From Devosia subaequoris (lineage in GTDB: Bacteria; Pseudomonadota; Alphaproteobacteria; Rhizobiales; Devosiaceae): a DNA stretch of 64,000 bases. Where the stretch lies: NCBI RefSeq assembly GCF_014197055.1, contig NZ_JACIEW010000001.1, positions 558,001 through 622,000 on the forward strand, written 5' to 3'. The notes beneath the pieces were generated by a model, which was not told where the DNA came from, ran no database searches, and saw only the letters and a program-made list of their open reading frames with translations. This document shows positions 51,861-60,686 of the stretch, in pieces (position 1 is the first letter of the stretch; every line of letters starts with the position of its first letter). The translations under genes and the position numbers were made by a program.

Positions 51861-52790
51861 ATGAGCCGCAATTTCCTGGTTATTGACCCTGAAGAGGGCA
51901 TCGACGTGCTCAAGGGCCTCGCCTCCCCGATCCGCGTCAAAATGCTGAAATTGCTGCATGTGGAAGGCGCGATGAATGGCAACGACATCGCCGAAAAGCT
52001 TGGGCTGCCGCAGTCGACCGTCTCGACAAATCTGCAGATTCTGGAGGGCGCGGGACTGATCCGTACCGAGACGCAGAAGGCCCGCAAGGGCAATCAGAAA
52101 ATCTGCCACTCGACCTTTGATGAAGTGCTGGTGATGTTCAAGGACGACATCGAGCCGTTGGGCGCCAACACGATAGAGGTGTCCATGCCGCTGGGGCTTT
52201 ACACCAGTTGCGAAGTCTCTGCCCCTTGCGGGTTGTGCTCCAGCGACGGAATTATCGGCCTGCTCGATGTGCCCGATACCTTCCTCGACCCTGACCGCAT
52301 GAAGGCGGGGCTGATCTGGTTTACACGCGGCTATCTCGAGTATCAGTTCCCCAACAATGCCAAGCTGGCTCAGAACAGCATTGAATCGATGGAGTTCATG
52401 CTGGAGTTGAGCTCGGAGGTGCCCGGCACCTCGGCGGACTGGCCCAGCGACATTACTCTGTCGGTGAATGGCACGGAGATCGGCACCTGGCTGTCCACCG
52501 GAGATTTCGGCGACAAGCGTGGCGTCTATACGCCCGACTGGTGGAAGCTCAAGGGCAGCCAGTATGGCAAGCTCAAGAGCTGGCGCGTCACCATGGACGG
52601 TACCTATGTGGACGGGATGAAGATTTCGCCGGTTTCCCTACATGATCTGGATCTGGACAATCACCATTCGATCCGCCTGCGCATCGCGGTAAAGCCTGAC
52701 GCCAAGCACCCCGGCGGCATCAATATTTTCGGCCGCGGCTTCGGCAATTACGACCAGGACATCACGCTGCGCCTGCAAACGGCGCCCTGA
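51861..52790 (+). CDS. ArsR-like winged-helix regulator with long C-terminal domain
   Basis: 309 residues from the ATG at 51861, about three times a normal ArsR protein. Residues 10-90 are the winged helix (VLKGLASPIRVKMLKLLHVE, AEKLGLPQSTVSTNLQILEG). The remaining 220 residues form a beta-rich region (PSDITLSVNGTEIGTWLSTG, HSIRLRIAVKPDAKHPGGIN) that is probably the effector domain. Near residues 114-125 there is a Cys cluster, C-x5-C-x2-C (YTSCEVSAPCGLCSS). It lies 171 bp before abfA on the same strand and shares an upstream motif with it, so it is the likely regulator of the arabinosaccharide locus. Confidence 0.8.
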   Translation: MSRNFLVIDPEEGIDVLKGLASPIRVKMLKLLHVEGAMNGNDIAEKLGLPQSTVSTNLQILEGAGLIRTETQKARKGNQKICHSTFDEVLVMFKDDIEPLGANTIEVSMPLGLYTSCEVSAPCGLCSSDGIIGLLDVPDTFLDPDRMKAGLIWFTRGYLEYQFPNNAKLAQNSIESMEFMLELSSEVPGTSADWPSDITLSVNGTEIGTWLSTGDFGDKRGVYTPDWWKLKGSQYGKLKSWRVTMDGTYVDGMKISPVSLHDLDLDNHHSIRLRIAVKPDAKHPGGINIFGRGFGNYDQDITLRLQTAP

Positions 52791-52918
52791 TTTATCCACG
52801 CACATCTGATTGCCGTTAAGATCCTCATCGGGCGCCATCCCGCTGAGGCCGCCAGTGCACGCCTCAAAAATCATATTTTTGAGCTTGCGCGCCCATCACG
52901 ACCCCGCTACAAACGCAA

Positions 52919-52935
52919 TTACTGATACAAATCAG
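52919..52935. promoter_or_regulatory. TGATACA motif, site 2 (palindromic)
   Basis: TTACTGATACAAATCAG contains the inverted repeat CTGAT-ACAA-ATCAG and lies 27 bp before the abfA GTG. It shares the TTACTGATACA core with site 1 and the TGATACAAA string with site 3 in reverse. Confidence 0.6.
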
Positions 52936-52961
52936 AAAAACGGAATTAGTGGGAGGAGCCG

Positions 52962-54473
52962 GTGAAGGCGTCCGTCATTGCCAACAAGGAATACACGATC
53001 TCTAAAATCGACGATCGTGTCTATGGGGCTTTTCTCGAGCATCTGGGCCGCGCGGTCTATGAAGGCATCTATGAGCCTGACCATCCGAGCGCCGACAAGG
53101 ACGGCATGCGCGGGGACGTGATCGATCTGGTCAAGAAGCTCAACGTTCCGGTCGTACGCTACCCGGGTGGCAACTTCGTATCCGCCTACAATTGGGAAGA
53201 TGGCGTAGGCCCGCGTGAAGAACGCCCTGTTCGGCTCGACCTGGCCTGGCACACCTCGGAAAGCAACGCCGTGGGTGTTCACGAATTCGCCGACTGGTGC
53301 GCCACCGTGGGTACCGAGATGATGCTGGCGGTCAATCTGGGATCACGCGGTGTCGATGACGCCCGCAATTTCCTGGAATATGTCAACCATCCCGGCGGTT
53401 CCTACTGGTCCGACCTGCGCATCAAGAACGGGCGCAAGGAACCATGGAACGTCAAGATGTGGTGCCTGGGCAACGAGATGGACGGCCCCTGGCAGGTCGG
53501 CCACAAGGACGCCGACGAATATGGCAAGCTGGCCGCCAACACAGCCCGCGCCATGCGCATGTTCGACAAATCCCTTGAGCTGATCGTCTGCGGCTCGTCC
53601 AATTCCGATATGGCCAGCTATCCCGATTGGGAGCGCATCGTACTTGAGCACACCTATGATCACGTCGATCATATCTCGCTGCACATGTACTTCGCCAATC
53701 GCGACGACAACACCCCCAACTATCTGGGGCAGGCCGAGAAGCTCGATACATATATCGAGACCGTGGCTTCGACCATCAAGCAGGTCAAGGCCAAGAAGAA
53801 GTCGAAGAAGGACGTCTATATTTCCTTCGACGAGTGGAACGTCTGGTACCATTCGAACAAGAAGGATCGCGAGATCCTGGAAGGCAATAGCGGCTGGCCG
53901 CATGCGCCGGGGCTGCTCGAGGACATCTATAATTTCGAAGATGTCTTGATGGTGGGTCTTATCCTCAACACCTTCATCCGCCGCTCCGACGTGGTGAAAA
54001 TTGCCTGCATCGCCCAGCTGGTGAACGTGATCGCACCGATCATGACCGAAAAGGGCGGCCCCGCATGGGCGCAGACGATCTACTACCCCTACTACTTTGC
54101 CTCGGTTTACGGTCGCGGCACGGCACTGCAGCTGGTCACCAACTCGCCGGGCTATGAGACAACACACGACAAAAACACTGCGTTTGTCGACGTCTCCGGC
54201 GTGCACAACGAGGAAGATGGCACCCTGACCTTCTTCCTGGTGAACCGCCACACCAGCGAAAGCATCGAGACCGAAGTGAGCCTGCAGGGCTTCACCAATG
54301 CTTCGATCATCGATCACCAGGTCATGACCCATCCCGATCTCAAGGCCGTCAACACGGCCAAGAACCAGGAAGAGGTTGCCCCGAAGAAGGGCACCGGCGC
54401 CAAGGTTGACGGCGACACGCTGTCCGTCGCTCTGCCGCCCTATTCCTACCAGATGGTGCGGGTCAAAATCTGA
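52962..54473 (+). CDS. abfA: Alpha-N-arabinofuranosidase, GH51
   Basis: 503 residues from a GTG at 52962 with GGAGGA five bases upstream. The GH51 catalytic barrel shows RYPGGNFVSAYNWEDGVGP, the acid/base Glu172 in CLGNEMDGPWQ and the nucleophile Glu291 in ISFDEWNVWY. A C-terminal beta-sandwich ends PPYSYQMVRVKI. It has no signal peptide, so it cleaves imported arabino-oligosaccharides in the cytoplasm. It is followed by a hairpin terminator and then by a family-5 ABC transporter. Confidence 0.96.
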   Translation: MKASVIANKEYTISKIDDRVYGAFLEHLGRAVYEGIYEPDHPSADKDGMRGDVIDLVKKLNVPVVRYPGGNFVSAYNWEDGVGPREERPVRLDLAWHTSESNAVGVHEFADWCATVGTEMMLAVNLGSRGVDDARNFLEYVNHPGGSYWSDLRIKNGRKEPWNVKMWCLGNEMDGPWQVGHKDADEYGKLAANTARAMRMFDKSLELIVCGSSNSDMASYPDWERIVLEHTYDHVDHISLHMYFANRDDNTPNYLGQAEKLDTYIETVASTIKQVKAKKKSKKDVYISFDEWNVWYHSNKKDREILEGNSGWPHAPGLLEDIYNFEDVLMVGLILNTFIRRSDVVKIACIAQLVNVIAPIMTEKGGPAWAQTIYYPYYFASVYGRGTALQLVTNSPGYETTHDKNTAFVDVSGVHNEEDGTLTFFLVNRHTSESIETEVSLQGFTNASIIDHQVMTHPDLKAVNTAKNQEEVAPKKGTGAKVDGDTLSVALPPYSYQMVRVKI

Positions 54474-54530
54474 GCTATCAACACCCTCCGGGACCCGTCA
54501 GATGAGCGGGTCTTCGACAGGCATATTCAT

Positions 54531-54557
54531 GAGGCCCGCCCTTGAAAGGCGGGCCTC
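54531..54557 (+). terminator. Hairpin terminator after abfA
   Basis: GAGGCCCGCC, a CTTGAAA loop, then GGCGGGCCTC: a perfect 10-bp stem 57 bp past the abfA stop, followed by ACTGCATTTTG. The T run is short, so it may only reduce readthrough. Confidence 0.65.
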
Positions 54558-54564
54558 ACTGCAT

Positions 54565-54593
54565 TTTGTATCATAGTTTTGGATTTACATCAG
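54565..54593. promoter_or_regulatory. TGATACA motif, site 3 (reverse orientation)
   Basis: TTTGTATCA at 54565-54573 is the reverse complement of TGATACAAA, and ATCAG recurs at 54589-54593. It lies about 110 bp before the family-5 binding-protein gene, placing the transporter under the same control as abfA and the regulator. Confidence 0.5.
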
Positions 54594-54700
54594 ATAACGC
54601 ATTGACAGCCCCTCGCCCCTAGTTAAGTATGACTTATAGCGAGGCCGAGGACCCTCGCTGAAAGAGGCGCAACACGGCGCCTCGCAATGGGAGGAAATCG

Positions 54701-56632
54701 ATGGATAGACGCAGTTTTTTGATCGGCACGACGGCTGTCGGTGCGCTGATGGTTGCAGGCAATGGCCTGGCACTGGCGCAGGAAGCGGAAGGTTCGGTAC
54801 CTGACCTGACCCAGTTCCCGCGCAACGAGACGGTCATCGTTCACAATCCAGAAGGCATCATCCGCAATCCAGGCTGGTTCAACCTTTGGGCCGTCGGCGC
54901 CGGCAATGGCACCAGCAACGGCCTGCACAACCTGACCACCGACACGCTCTGGTTCATTGACCCGGATGCTGGCATCGAGGGTGCAAGCGAGAACGCCATC
55001 TATAACTCGCTGGCAGCCGATACCTGGCAGTACAACGAAGACTTCACAGAAATGACGGTGCCGCTCAAGCAGGGCATCTATTGGAGCGACGGCGTCGAGT
55101 TCACCGCGGACGACGTGGTGTTCACCGTCCAGAAGCAGGCCTCCACCCCCGGCACGCCTTACAATGGCGCCTTCTCGGTGCAGGTTGCCGAAGTCACCGC
55201 ACCGGACAAGTACACGGTACATTTCAAGCTCAACGCGCCCAATTCCCGTTTCCACACGCTGTTCTCGGTGCGCTGGACAGCCGCCTGGATCATGCCCAAG
55301 CATATCTACGAGAATGTCGAAGACATCCTCAGCTATGAGGCAAATCCGCCGGTCTCGCTCGGCCCCTATACGCTGCACTCGTACGACCCGAACGGCACCT
55401 GGTATATCTGGGAAAAGCGCGAGGACTGGGAACGCACGGCGATGGGCATGATTGCCGAGCCCAAGCCGCGCTACATCATCTATCGCAACAACATTTCCAC
55501 CGACAATCGCCTGATCGAGATCCGCAACGGCAATCTCGACATGGTTCACGACCTGACGCCGGAAGGCACGTTCTCGGTTGTGCAGCAGGACGATCAGATC
55601 CAGGGCTGGTTCCCGGGCTTCCCTTATGCTCACCCCGATCCGACGCTGGTGATGGCGATCTTCAATCATCAAGATCCCAAGTTCCAGGACAAGCGCGTAC
55701 GCTGGGCTCTGGCGCTCATGCTCGACGCGCGCGCCATGTCGATGGCATCCTACCGCGGTGCGGCCACGCTCTCGGCTATCTCGGTGCCGCCGACCGGCAC
55801 CCATCCGCGCGACTACCATGGTCCTCTGCAGGACTTCCTGATCGACTACGAGATCGACACCGGCACCTCCAAGATCAAGCCATATGATCCCGATATTGGC
55901 CTGCAGATCGCCGACATGGTGCGTCCTCAGTTCGGCGACGCCGTGCCGACTGAAGAAGAGGCCGTTCGCAACGCCTTCGGCTATGGCTGGTGGAAGCAGA
56001 ACATTCCAGCTGCGGAAGAGCTGCTGACGGCTGCCGGCTTCACCAAGAGCGGCAATCAGTGGATGATGCCCGACGGCCAGCCGTTCGAGTTCTCGGTCAT
56101 GGTGCCGCAGGAAGGCGTGGTCAACCGTCTCGGTGTGATCATCGCTCAGACCTGGGCCCAGAACGGCATTGGTGCCACCGCAGAGGTGGATGCCGATACC
56201 TGGGGTCGCCAGCGCGTTGGCAATTACGAGGTCAACATAGCCTGGGCAGTGGAAACCTGGGGCGGTCACCCTGACCTCAGCTTCTTCATGGACAGCTACC
56301 ACTCGGCCTATGTCGCCGAGCCCGGCGAGTCCCAGCCGGATCGCAACTGGATGCGCTGGAAAGATCCGCGTCTCGACGAAATCATCGAGAAGATCCGCGG
56401 CATCGACTTCAACGATCCCAAGGGCATCGAATATGGCCATGACTTCGTGAAACTGCACCTCGAAGAAATGCCCAATATTCCGATCATGGCGTACAACGTG
56501 TTCTCCATCCAGTCGAACCGGTACTGGACCGGCTGGCCCGACGCGAACAACAACTACGCCAACCCTGTGACCAACTGGTCCAACGGCCGCTATATCTTCA
56601 CCCAGATATCCCCGGTCGAAGGGGCTAGCTAA
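54701..56632 (+). CDS. ABC transporter substrate-binding protein, family 5
   Basis: 643 residues; GGAGG lies seven bases upstream. The leader MDRRSFLIGTTAVGALMVAG has a twin-arginine-type RRSFLIG, and cleavage after ALAQ is likely. The body fits family-5 receptors (DTWQYNEDFTEMTVPLKQGI, then YWSDGVEFTADDVVFTVQKQ). Family-5 systems in Hyphomicrobiales often carry plant oligosaccharides rather than peptides, and the GH51 and GH43-like neighbours point to arabino-oligosaccharides. Confidence 0.93.
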   Translation: MDRRSFLIGTTAVGALMVAGNGLALAQEAEGSVPDLTQFPRNETVIVHNPEGIIRNPGWFNLWAVGAGNGTSNGLHNLTTDTLWFIDPDAGIEGASENAIYNSLAADTWQYNEDFTEMTVPLKQGIYWSDGVEFTADDVVFTVQKQASTPGTPYNGAFSVQVAEVTAPDKYTVHFKLNAPNSRFHTLFSVRWTAAWIMPKHIYENVEDILSYEANPPVSLGPYTLHSYDPNGTWYIWEKREDWERTAMGMIAEPKPRYIIYRNNISTDNRLIEIRNGNLDMVHDLTPEGTFSVVQQDDQIQGWFPGFPYAHPDPTLVMAIFNHQDPKFQDKRVRWALALMLDARAMSMASYRGAATLSAISVPPTGTHPRDYHGPLQDFLIDYEIDTGTSKIKPYDPDIGLQIADMVRPQFGDAVPTEEEAVRNAFGYGWWKQNIPAAEELLTAAGFTKSGNQWMMPDGQPFEFSVMVPQEGVVNRLGVIIAQTWAQNGIGATAEVDADTWGRQRVGNYEVNIAWAVETWGGHPDLSFFMDSYHSAYVAEPGESQPDRNWMRWKDPRLDEIIEKIRGIDFNDPKGIEYGHDFVKLHLEEMPNIPIMAYNVFSIQSNRYWTGWPDANNNYANPVTNWSNGRYIFTQISPVEGAS

Positions 56633-56642
56633 CAGCCTCCCG

Positions 56643-56666
56643 GCGGCCCGATGCAGATCGGGCCGC
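56643..56666 (+). other. Hairpin after the binding-protein gene
   Basis: GCGGCCCGAT, loop GCAG, then ATCGGGCCGC: a perfect 10-bp stem 10 bp past the stop, without a T run. It probably protects the binding-protein mRNA or attenuates transcription so that receptor exceeds permease. Confidence 0.6.
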
Positions 56667-56766
56667 AAGCAGGGGCGCGCCCACCGGTGCGCCCCATTCT
56701 CATTTCGGGTCTCGCTGGCCCGATTGACATGCGGTGAACCGCGTCGGGTGGCTATTGTCGTTTTTG

Positions 56767-56815
56767 GCTCACCCTCCCCCACTCCCTGCGAAGGGAGACG
56801 TGTTCGCTCCCGCTG
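56767..56815. repeat. Short GC-rich intergenic repeat, copy c
   Basis: CTCACCCTCCCC followed by ACTCCCTGCGAAGGGAGACG, containing CTCCCT-GCGA-AGGGAG. It resembles copies a and b in the C-rich run and GGGAGACG end, and lies before the first permease of the operon. Confidence 0.35.
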
Positions 56816-56866
56816 CACGGCACCAAGCCTCGTGGCAGCTGAAATTCAAAGGACGATTGGCCCCGA

Positions 56867-57871
56867 ATGCATTCATATCTCTGGTTTGCGGGAAAGAGAC
56901 TACTGCAATTGATTGCAGTGATTTTCTTCGGCGTTTCCGCGATGTTCTTCGTGACCTATCTCTCCCCAATCGATCCTGTTGAGCAGGTTCTGGGACGCCT
57001 GGCATCACGCTCAAATCTCTCTCCGGACGCCATCGCCTCGACGCGCGAGGCGCTTACCGCCATGTTCGGCACCGACCAGCCGATGATGGCGCAGTATTTC
57101 AATTTCTGGATGCGGGTCCTGCGTGGTGACCTCGGCGCGTCGCTGATGGCCTTCCCGACGCCAGCCATGGAACTGGTGATGCGCAGCATGCCCTGGACGC
57201 TTGGCCTGTTGCTGACCTCGACCTTCATTACCTTCGTCATCGGCAATGTGATGGGCGGACTGGCGGGCTATTTCCAGAACAACCGGTTCTTCAAGGCGTT
57301 CGGCATCCTGGCCATGGGCCTTCAGCCGATCCCCTATTATATCGTGGCCTTTATCATCCTGATCATTTTCGGCTTTCTCTGGCCAGTTCTGCCCATCTCG
57401 GGCGGGTTTGCCATGGATGTCCGCCCCAGCTGGACCCTGCCCTTCATTCTTTCGGTCCTGCAGCACTCGCTGCTGCCGGCGTTCTCGCTGGTCCTGGTTG
57501 GACTTGGCGGGTGGTTCATCGGCATGCGCGCGCTGGTCAGTAACATCGTCACGGAAGATTATGTCACCTATGCCGAGTTGGCCGGCGTGAAACGGAACAC
57601 CGTTGTTGGCAGCTATGTGATGCGCAACGCGCTGGTGCCTCAGATCACGGCGCTGGCCATGGTCATTGGCGGCGTGTTTTCGGGCACGATCATTACCGAG
57701 CAGGTCTTCAACTACCCAGGCATGGGCTCGCTATTGGTCGATGCCGTGAATGCCGGTGACTATTCAACCGTTCTGGCCGTTTGCACAGTTTCGATCACTG
57801 CTGTCGCCACCGCCATCTTCATTGTGGACATGCTGCATCCGCTGCTCGATCCACGCGTTCGGGCGGAGTAG
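56867..57871 (+). CDS. ABC transporter permease, DppB-like
   Basis: 334 residues with six membrane helices. MHSYLWFAGKRLLQLIAVIF is the usual DppB-type opening. The EAA-like docking loop is TYAELAGVKRNTVVGSYVMR, followed by NALVPQITALAMVIGG. It lies 234 bp after the binding-protein gene and is followed after 5 bp by its partner permease. Confidence 0.93.
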   Translation: MHSYLWFAGKRLLQLIAVIFFGVSAMFFVTYLSPIDPVEQVLGRLASRSNLSPDAIASTREALTAMFGTDQPMMAQYFNFWMRVLRGDLGASLMAFPTPAMELVMRSMPWTLGLLLTSTFITFVIGNVMGGLAGYFQNNRFFKAFGILAMGLQPIPYYIVAFIILIIFGFLWPVLPISGGFAMDVRPSWTLPFILSVLQHSLLPAFSLVLVGLGGWFIGMRALVSNIVTEDYVTYAELAGVKRNTVVGSYVMRNALVPQITALAMVIGGVFSGTIITEQVFNYPGMGSLLVDAVNAGDYSTVLAVCTVSITAVATAIFIVDMLHPLLDPRVRAE

Positions 57872-57876
57872 TCGCC

Positions 57877-58734
57877 ATGTTCTCTGTTTTTCGCGACCTC
57901 GTCCGCTACAACATCGAATTCACTATTGGCCTGATCCTGGTCGGCATCATGGTGGTCTTTGCCGGGCTGTCTTTCTTCGCCCCGATGGACCCGTCCCTCA
58001 TCTATATGGCGCCCCCCGATCAGCCGCCGTCTACACAGTACTGGTTCGGCACCAATTCGCGCGGACAGGAACTGTTCTGGCAGCTCTCGGCAGCATTCAA
58101 GAACAGCCTGCAATTCGGCATCACCGTTGCCGTTCTAAGCCGTATTATCTCGATCACGGTCGGGCTGGCTGCGGGGTATCTCGGTGGCTGGGTCGACCGG
58201 GTGCTGATGTTCGTCAACGACATCTTCGTGGCTGTACCTATCTTCCCGATCCTGGTGCTGTTCTATTTCGTGCTGCGCAACAACATGGACAGCTTCACCA
58301 TGGCGCTGATCCTCGCCTGTTTCGGCTGGCCCTTCGATGCTCGATTGATCCGCTCGGTTGCGCTGGGACTCAAGCACCGCGAATTCACCCGCCACGCGGT
58401 CTTTGCGGGCATGAGTACGCGCAAGGTGCTGGTCGAGGAGCACCTGCCCTATGTGATGCCGATCGTGTTCGCCACTTTCATGAACAACATGCTGTGGTCC
58501 ATCGGCATGGAAGTGACGCTGGCCGTGTTGGGTTTCACCAACATCAACAATCCAACGATCGGTACCGTTCTCTACTGGGCCAATAGCCACTCTGCCATGG
58601 TGGTGGGTGTCTGGTGGTGGCTCGTGATCCCGGTCATCCTGATCGTCATGACCTTCCTGGGCCTGTTCCTGCTGGCAATGAGCATGAACGAATATATCGA
58701 CCCGCGCAGCCGGCTGCGCCGCATGGGAGCCTGA
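57877..58734 (+). CDS. ABC transporter permease, DppC-like
   Basis: 285 residues from the ATG at 57877 (MFSVFRDLVRYNIEFTIGLI). A periplasmic loop follows the first helix, then the membrane core with the docking loop REFTRHAVFAGMSTRKVLVE. It is the second half of the channel; the ATPase gene starts 3 bp later. Confidence 0.93.
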   Translation: MFSVFRDLVRYNIEFTIGLILVGIMVVFAGLSFFAPMDPSLIYMAPPDQPPSTQYWFGTNSRGQELFWQLSAAFKNSLQFGITVAVLSRIISITVGLAAGYLGGWVDRVLMFVNDIFVAVPIFPILVLFYFVLRNNMDSFTMALILACFGWPFDARLIRSVALGLKHREFTRHAVFAGMSTRKVLVEEHLPYVMPIVFATFMNNMLWSIGMEVTLAVLGFTNINNPTIGTVLYWANSHSAMVVGVWWWLVIPVILIVMTFLGLFLLAMSMNEYIDPRSRLRRMGA

Positions 58735-58737
58735 GCC

Positions 58738-59775
58738 ATGACCCAGGAAAAGACTGAAATTCTCAAGGTCGAAGGCGTAAAGGCCTACTACCAGATGAAC
58801 TATTTCGGCGTGAAACGCGAAGTGCGCGCCGTCGACGACATCACCGTGACCATGCGGCGCAATGAGGTCTACGGCATTGCCGGCGAAAGCTCCTCGGGCA
58901 AGACCAGCTTCATCAAGGTGTTGGCTGCCGCGATCCGGCCGCCGCTCCGAGTTATCGAGGGCACGGTAAAATACGAGTTCAAGAATGGGCCGATCGACGT
59001 TGCCCATGCTTCGCCTGCCGAGATCGAGGCGGTGCGCTGGAAGCATCTGAGCTACATCATGCAAGGCTCGATGAGCGTGCTCAATCCGGTACGGCGCATC
59101 GGCAAGACCTTCCAGGACTTTGCGCAGCGCCCATCGGGCCTCAAGGGCGAAGCGTTCGAGGAACGGGTGATCAATCATCTGGCGCGGCTGAAACTGCCGC
59201 CCGACGTGCTCAAGGCTTACCCGCATGAACTTTCCGGCGGCATGCGCCAGCGCGTGACCATCGGTCTGGCGACGGTCTGCCACCCCGAGTTCATTATTGC
59301 CGACGAGCCGACCACGGCGCTCGACGTGGTGGTGCAGAAGGAAGTGCTGAGCCTGATCCGCGACATCCAGAAGGAAATGGGCGCCTCTGTGGTGTTCGTG
59401 ACCCACGACATGAGCGTGCATGCCAATGTCGCCGACCGGGTAGGCATCATCTATGCCGGCCGATTGGTTGAGGAGGGCCCGACGCGCGACATGTTCTTTG
59501 CGCCCAAGCATCCCTATACCGCACATCTGGTGGCCAGCCTGCCGCGGATCGGGGACACCCAGCAGCGCCCTGCCCTTGATGGGCGCCCGCCGAACCTGGC
59601 CGATCCCCCGCAAGGGTGCCGCTTCCATCCGCGCTGCCCGCTGGCCGTGGACAAATGCCGCAAAGAGGTGCCGCCCATGGAAGTCGTCGGCCCTGATCAC
59701 CGCACCGCCTGCTGGCGCTGGAAAGATGTGGAGCCGCTGGTCAATGTATCGGCACCTGCAGGAGTAATGGCATGA
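58738..59775 (+). CDS. ABC transporter ATP-binding protein, DppD-like
   Basis: 345 residues. Walker A GESSSGKTS, signature LSGGMRQR, Walker B IIADEPTTALD. The C-terminal oligopeptide-transporter extension has CRFHPRCPLAVDKC and a later CW, the four-cysteine set that binds an iron-sulfur cluster in DppD/OppD-type subunits. It overlaps the next ATPase by 4 bp. Confidence 0.94.
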   Translation: MTQEKTEILKVEGVKAYYQMNYFGVKREVRAVDDITVTMRRNEVYGIAGESSSGKTSFIKVLAAAIRPPLRVIEGTVKYEFKNGPIDVAHASPAEIEAVRWKHLSYIMQGSMSVLNPVRRIGKTFQDFAQRPSGLKGEAFEERVINHLARLKLPPDVLKAYPHELSGGMRQRVTIGLATVCHPEFIIADEPTTALDVVVQKEVLSLIRDIQKEMGASVVFVTHDMSVHANVADRVGIIYAGRLVEEGPTRDMFFAPKHPYTAHLVASLPRIGDTQQRPALDGRPPNLADPPQGCRFHPRCPLAVDKCRKEVPPMEVVGPDHRTACWRWKDVEPLVNVSAPAGVMA

Positions 59776-60686
59776 CCACGCTGCTCGATGTTCGCAATGT
59801 CTCCAAGCGTTTCACCATGGGCGGTATTTTCGGCCGCAAGACCGTTGATGCGGTGATGGATGCCAGCTTCTCACTCAGTGCCGAAAATCCGGAAATTTTC
59901 ACCATTATCGGGGAGAGCGGGTCAGGCAAGACCACACTGGCCCGCATGATCCTGGGGCTGGAAGACCCCAGCAGCGGCGACATCCTGTTCCGTGGTGAAA
60001 AGGTGGATCGGCACGCCGGACGCGCCGAACGCCTGAAGTTCATGAGCCACGTGCAGCCCGTCTTTCAGAACCCGTTCGAAGCGTTCAATCCGCTCAAGCA
60101 GATCGAACGCTATCTCGAAAGCACGGCGCGGCGGTTTCTGGACACAAGCGACAAGGTAGTCATCGACAAGGCGATGGACGAAGCGCTGCAGAAAGTGGGT
60201 TTGAGTCTGAAGGAAGTGCGCGGGCGGTTTCCGCATGAAATGAGTGGTGGGCAGTTGCAGCGCTGCGCGATTGCTCGGGCGCTGATCCCCAACCCACCGC
60301 TGCTGATCGCGGACGAACCGGTATCGATGGTGGATGCCTCCTTGCGCATGAGCATCGTCAACCTGCTCAAGAGCCTGCGGGACGATCTCAAGGTATCCGT
60401 TATCTACATCACGCACGATCTGGCGACGGCTTACTACATCTCGAACCGCATTATCATCATGCAGCGGGGACGGATCGTGGAGATGGGCGATGCGCGCACG
60501 GTCCTGGAGAATCCCGAGCACCCCTATTCAAGGCTGCTCAAGGCGTCAGTGCTCTCGACTGACGACGCCGGGGCCGGCAAGCTTGGCACCGATCTGACCA
60601 TGCTGGATCAAGCCAATGACAGCGTTGGACAATCCGGTCAGTTGATCCAACGCCCGGACGGACGGCATGTGCGGGTGTACGCATGA
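59772..60686 (+). CDS. ABC transporter ATP-binding protein, DppF-like
   Basis: 304 residues. Walker A GESGSGKTT, signature MSGGQLQR, Walker B LLIADEPVSMVD. It lacks the cysteine-rich C-terminal extension seen in its partner, so the ATPase pair is asymmetrical. Its stop overlaps the GH43-like start by 4 bp, which places the hydrolase in the transport operon. Confidence 0.94.
   Translation: MTTLLDVRNVSKRFTMGGIFGRKTVDAVMDASFSLSAENPEIFTIIGESGSGKTTLARMILGLEDPSSGDILFRGEKVDRHAGRAERLKFMSHVQPVFQNPFEAFNPLKQIERYLESTARRFLDTSDKVVIDKAMDEALQKVGLSLKEVRGRFPHEMSGGQLQRCAIARALIPNPPLLIADEPVSMVDASLRMSIVNLLKSLRDDLKVSVIYITHDLATAYYISNRIIIMQRGRIVEMGDARTVLENPEHPYSRLLKASVLSTDDAGAGKLGTDLTMLDQANDSVGQSGQLIQRPDGRHVRVYA

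Noticed and set aside
54623..56818. Minus-strand open frame of 731 codons
   Set aside because: It is the shadow of the family-5 binding protein at 54701, which has a clear Tat-type leader and ribosome site.
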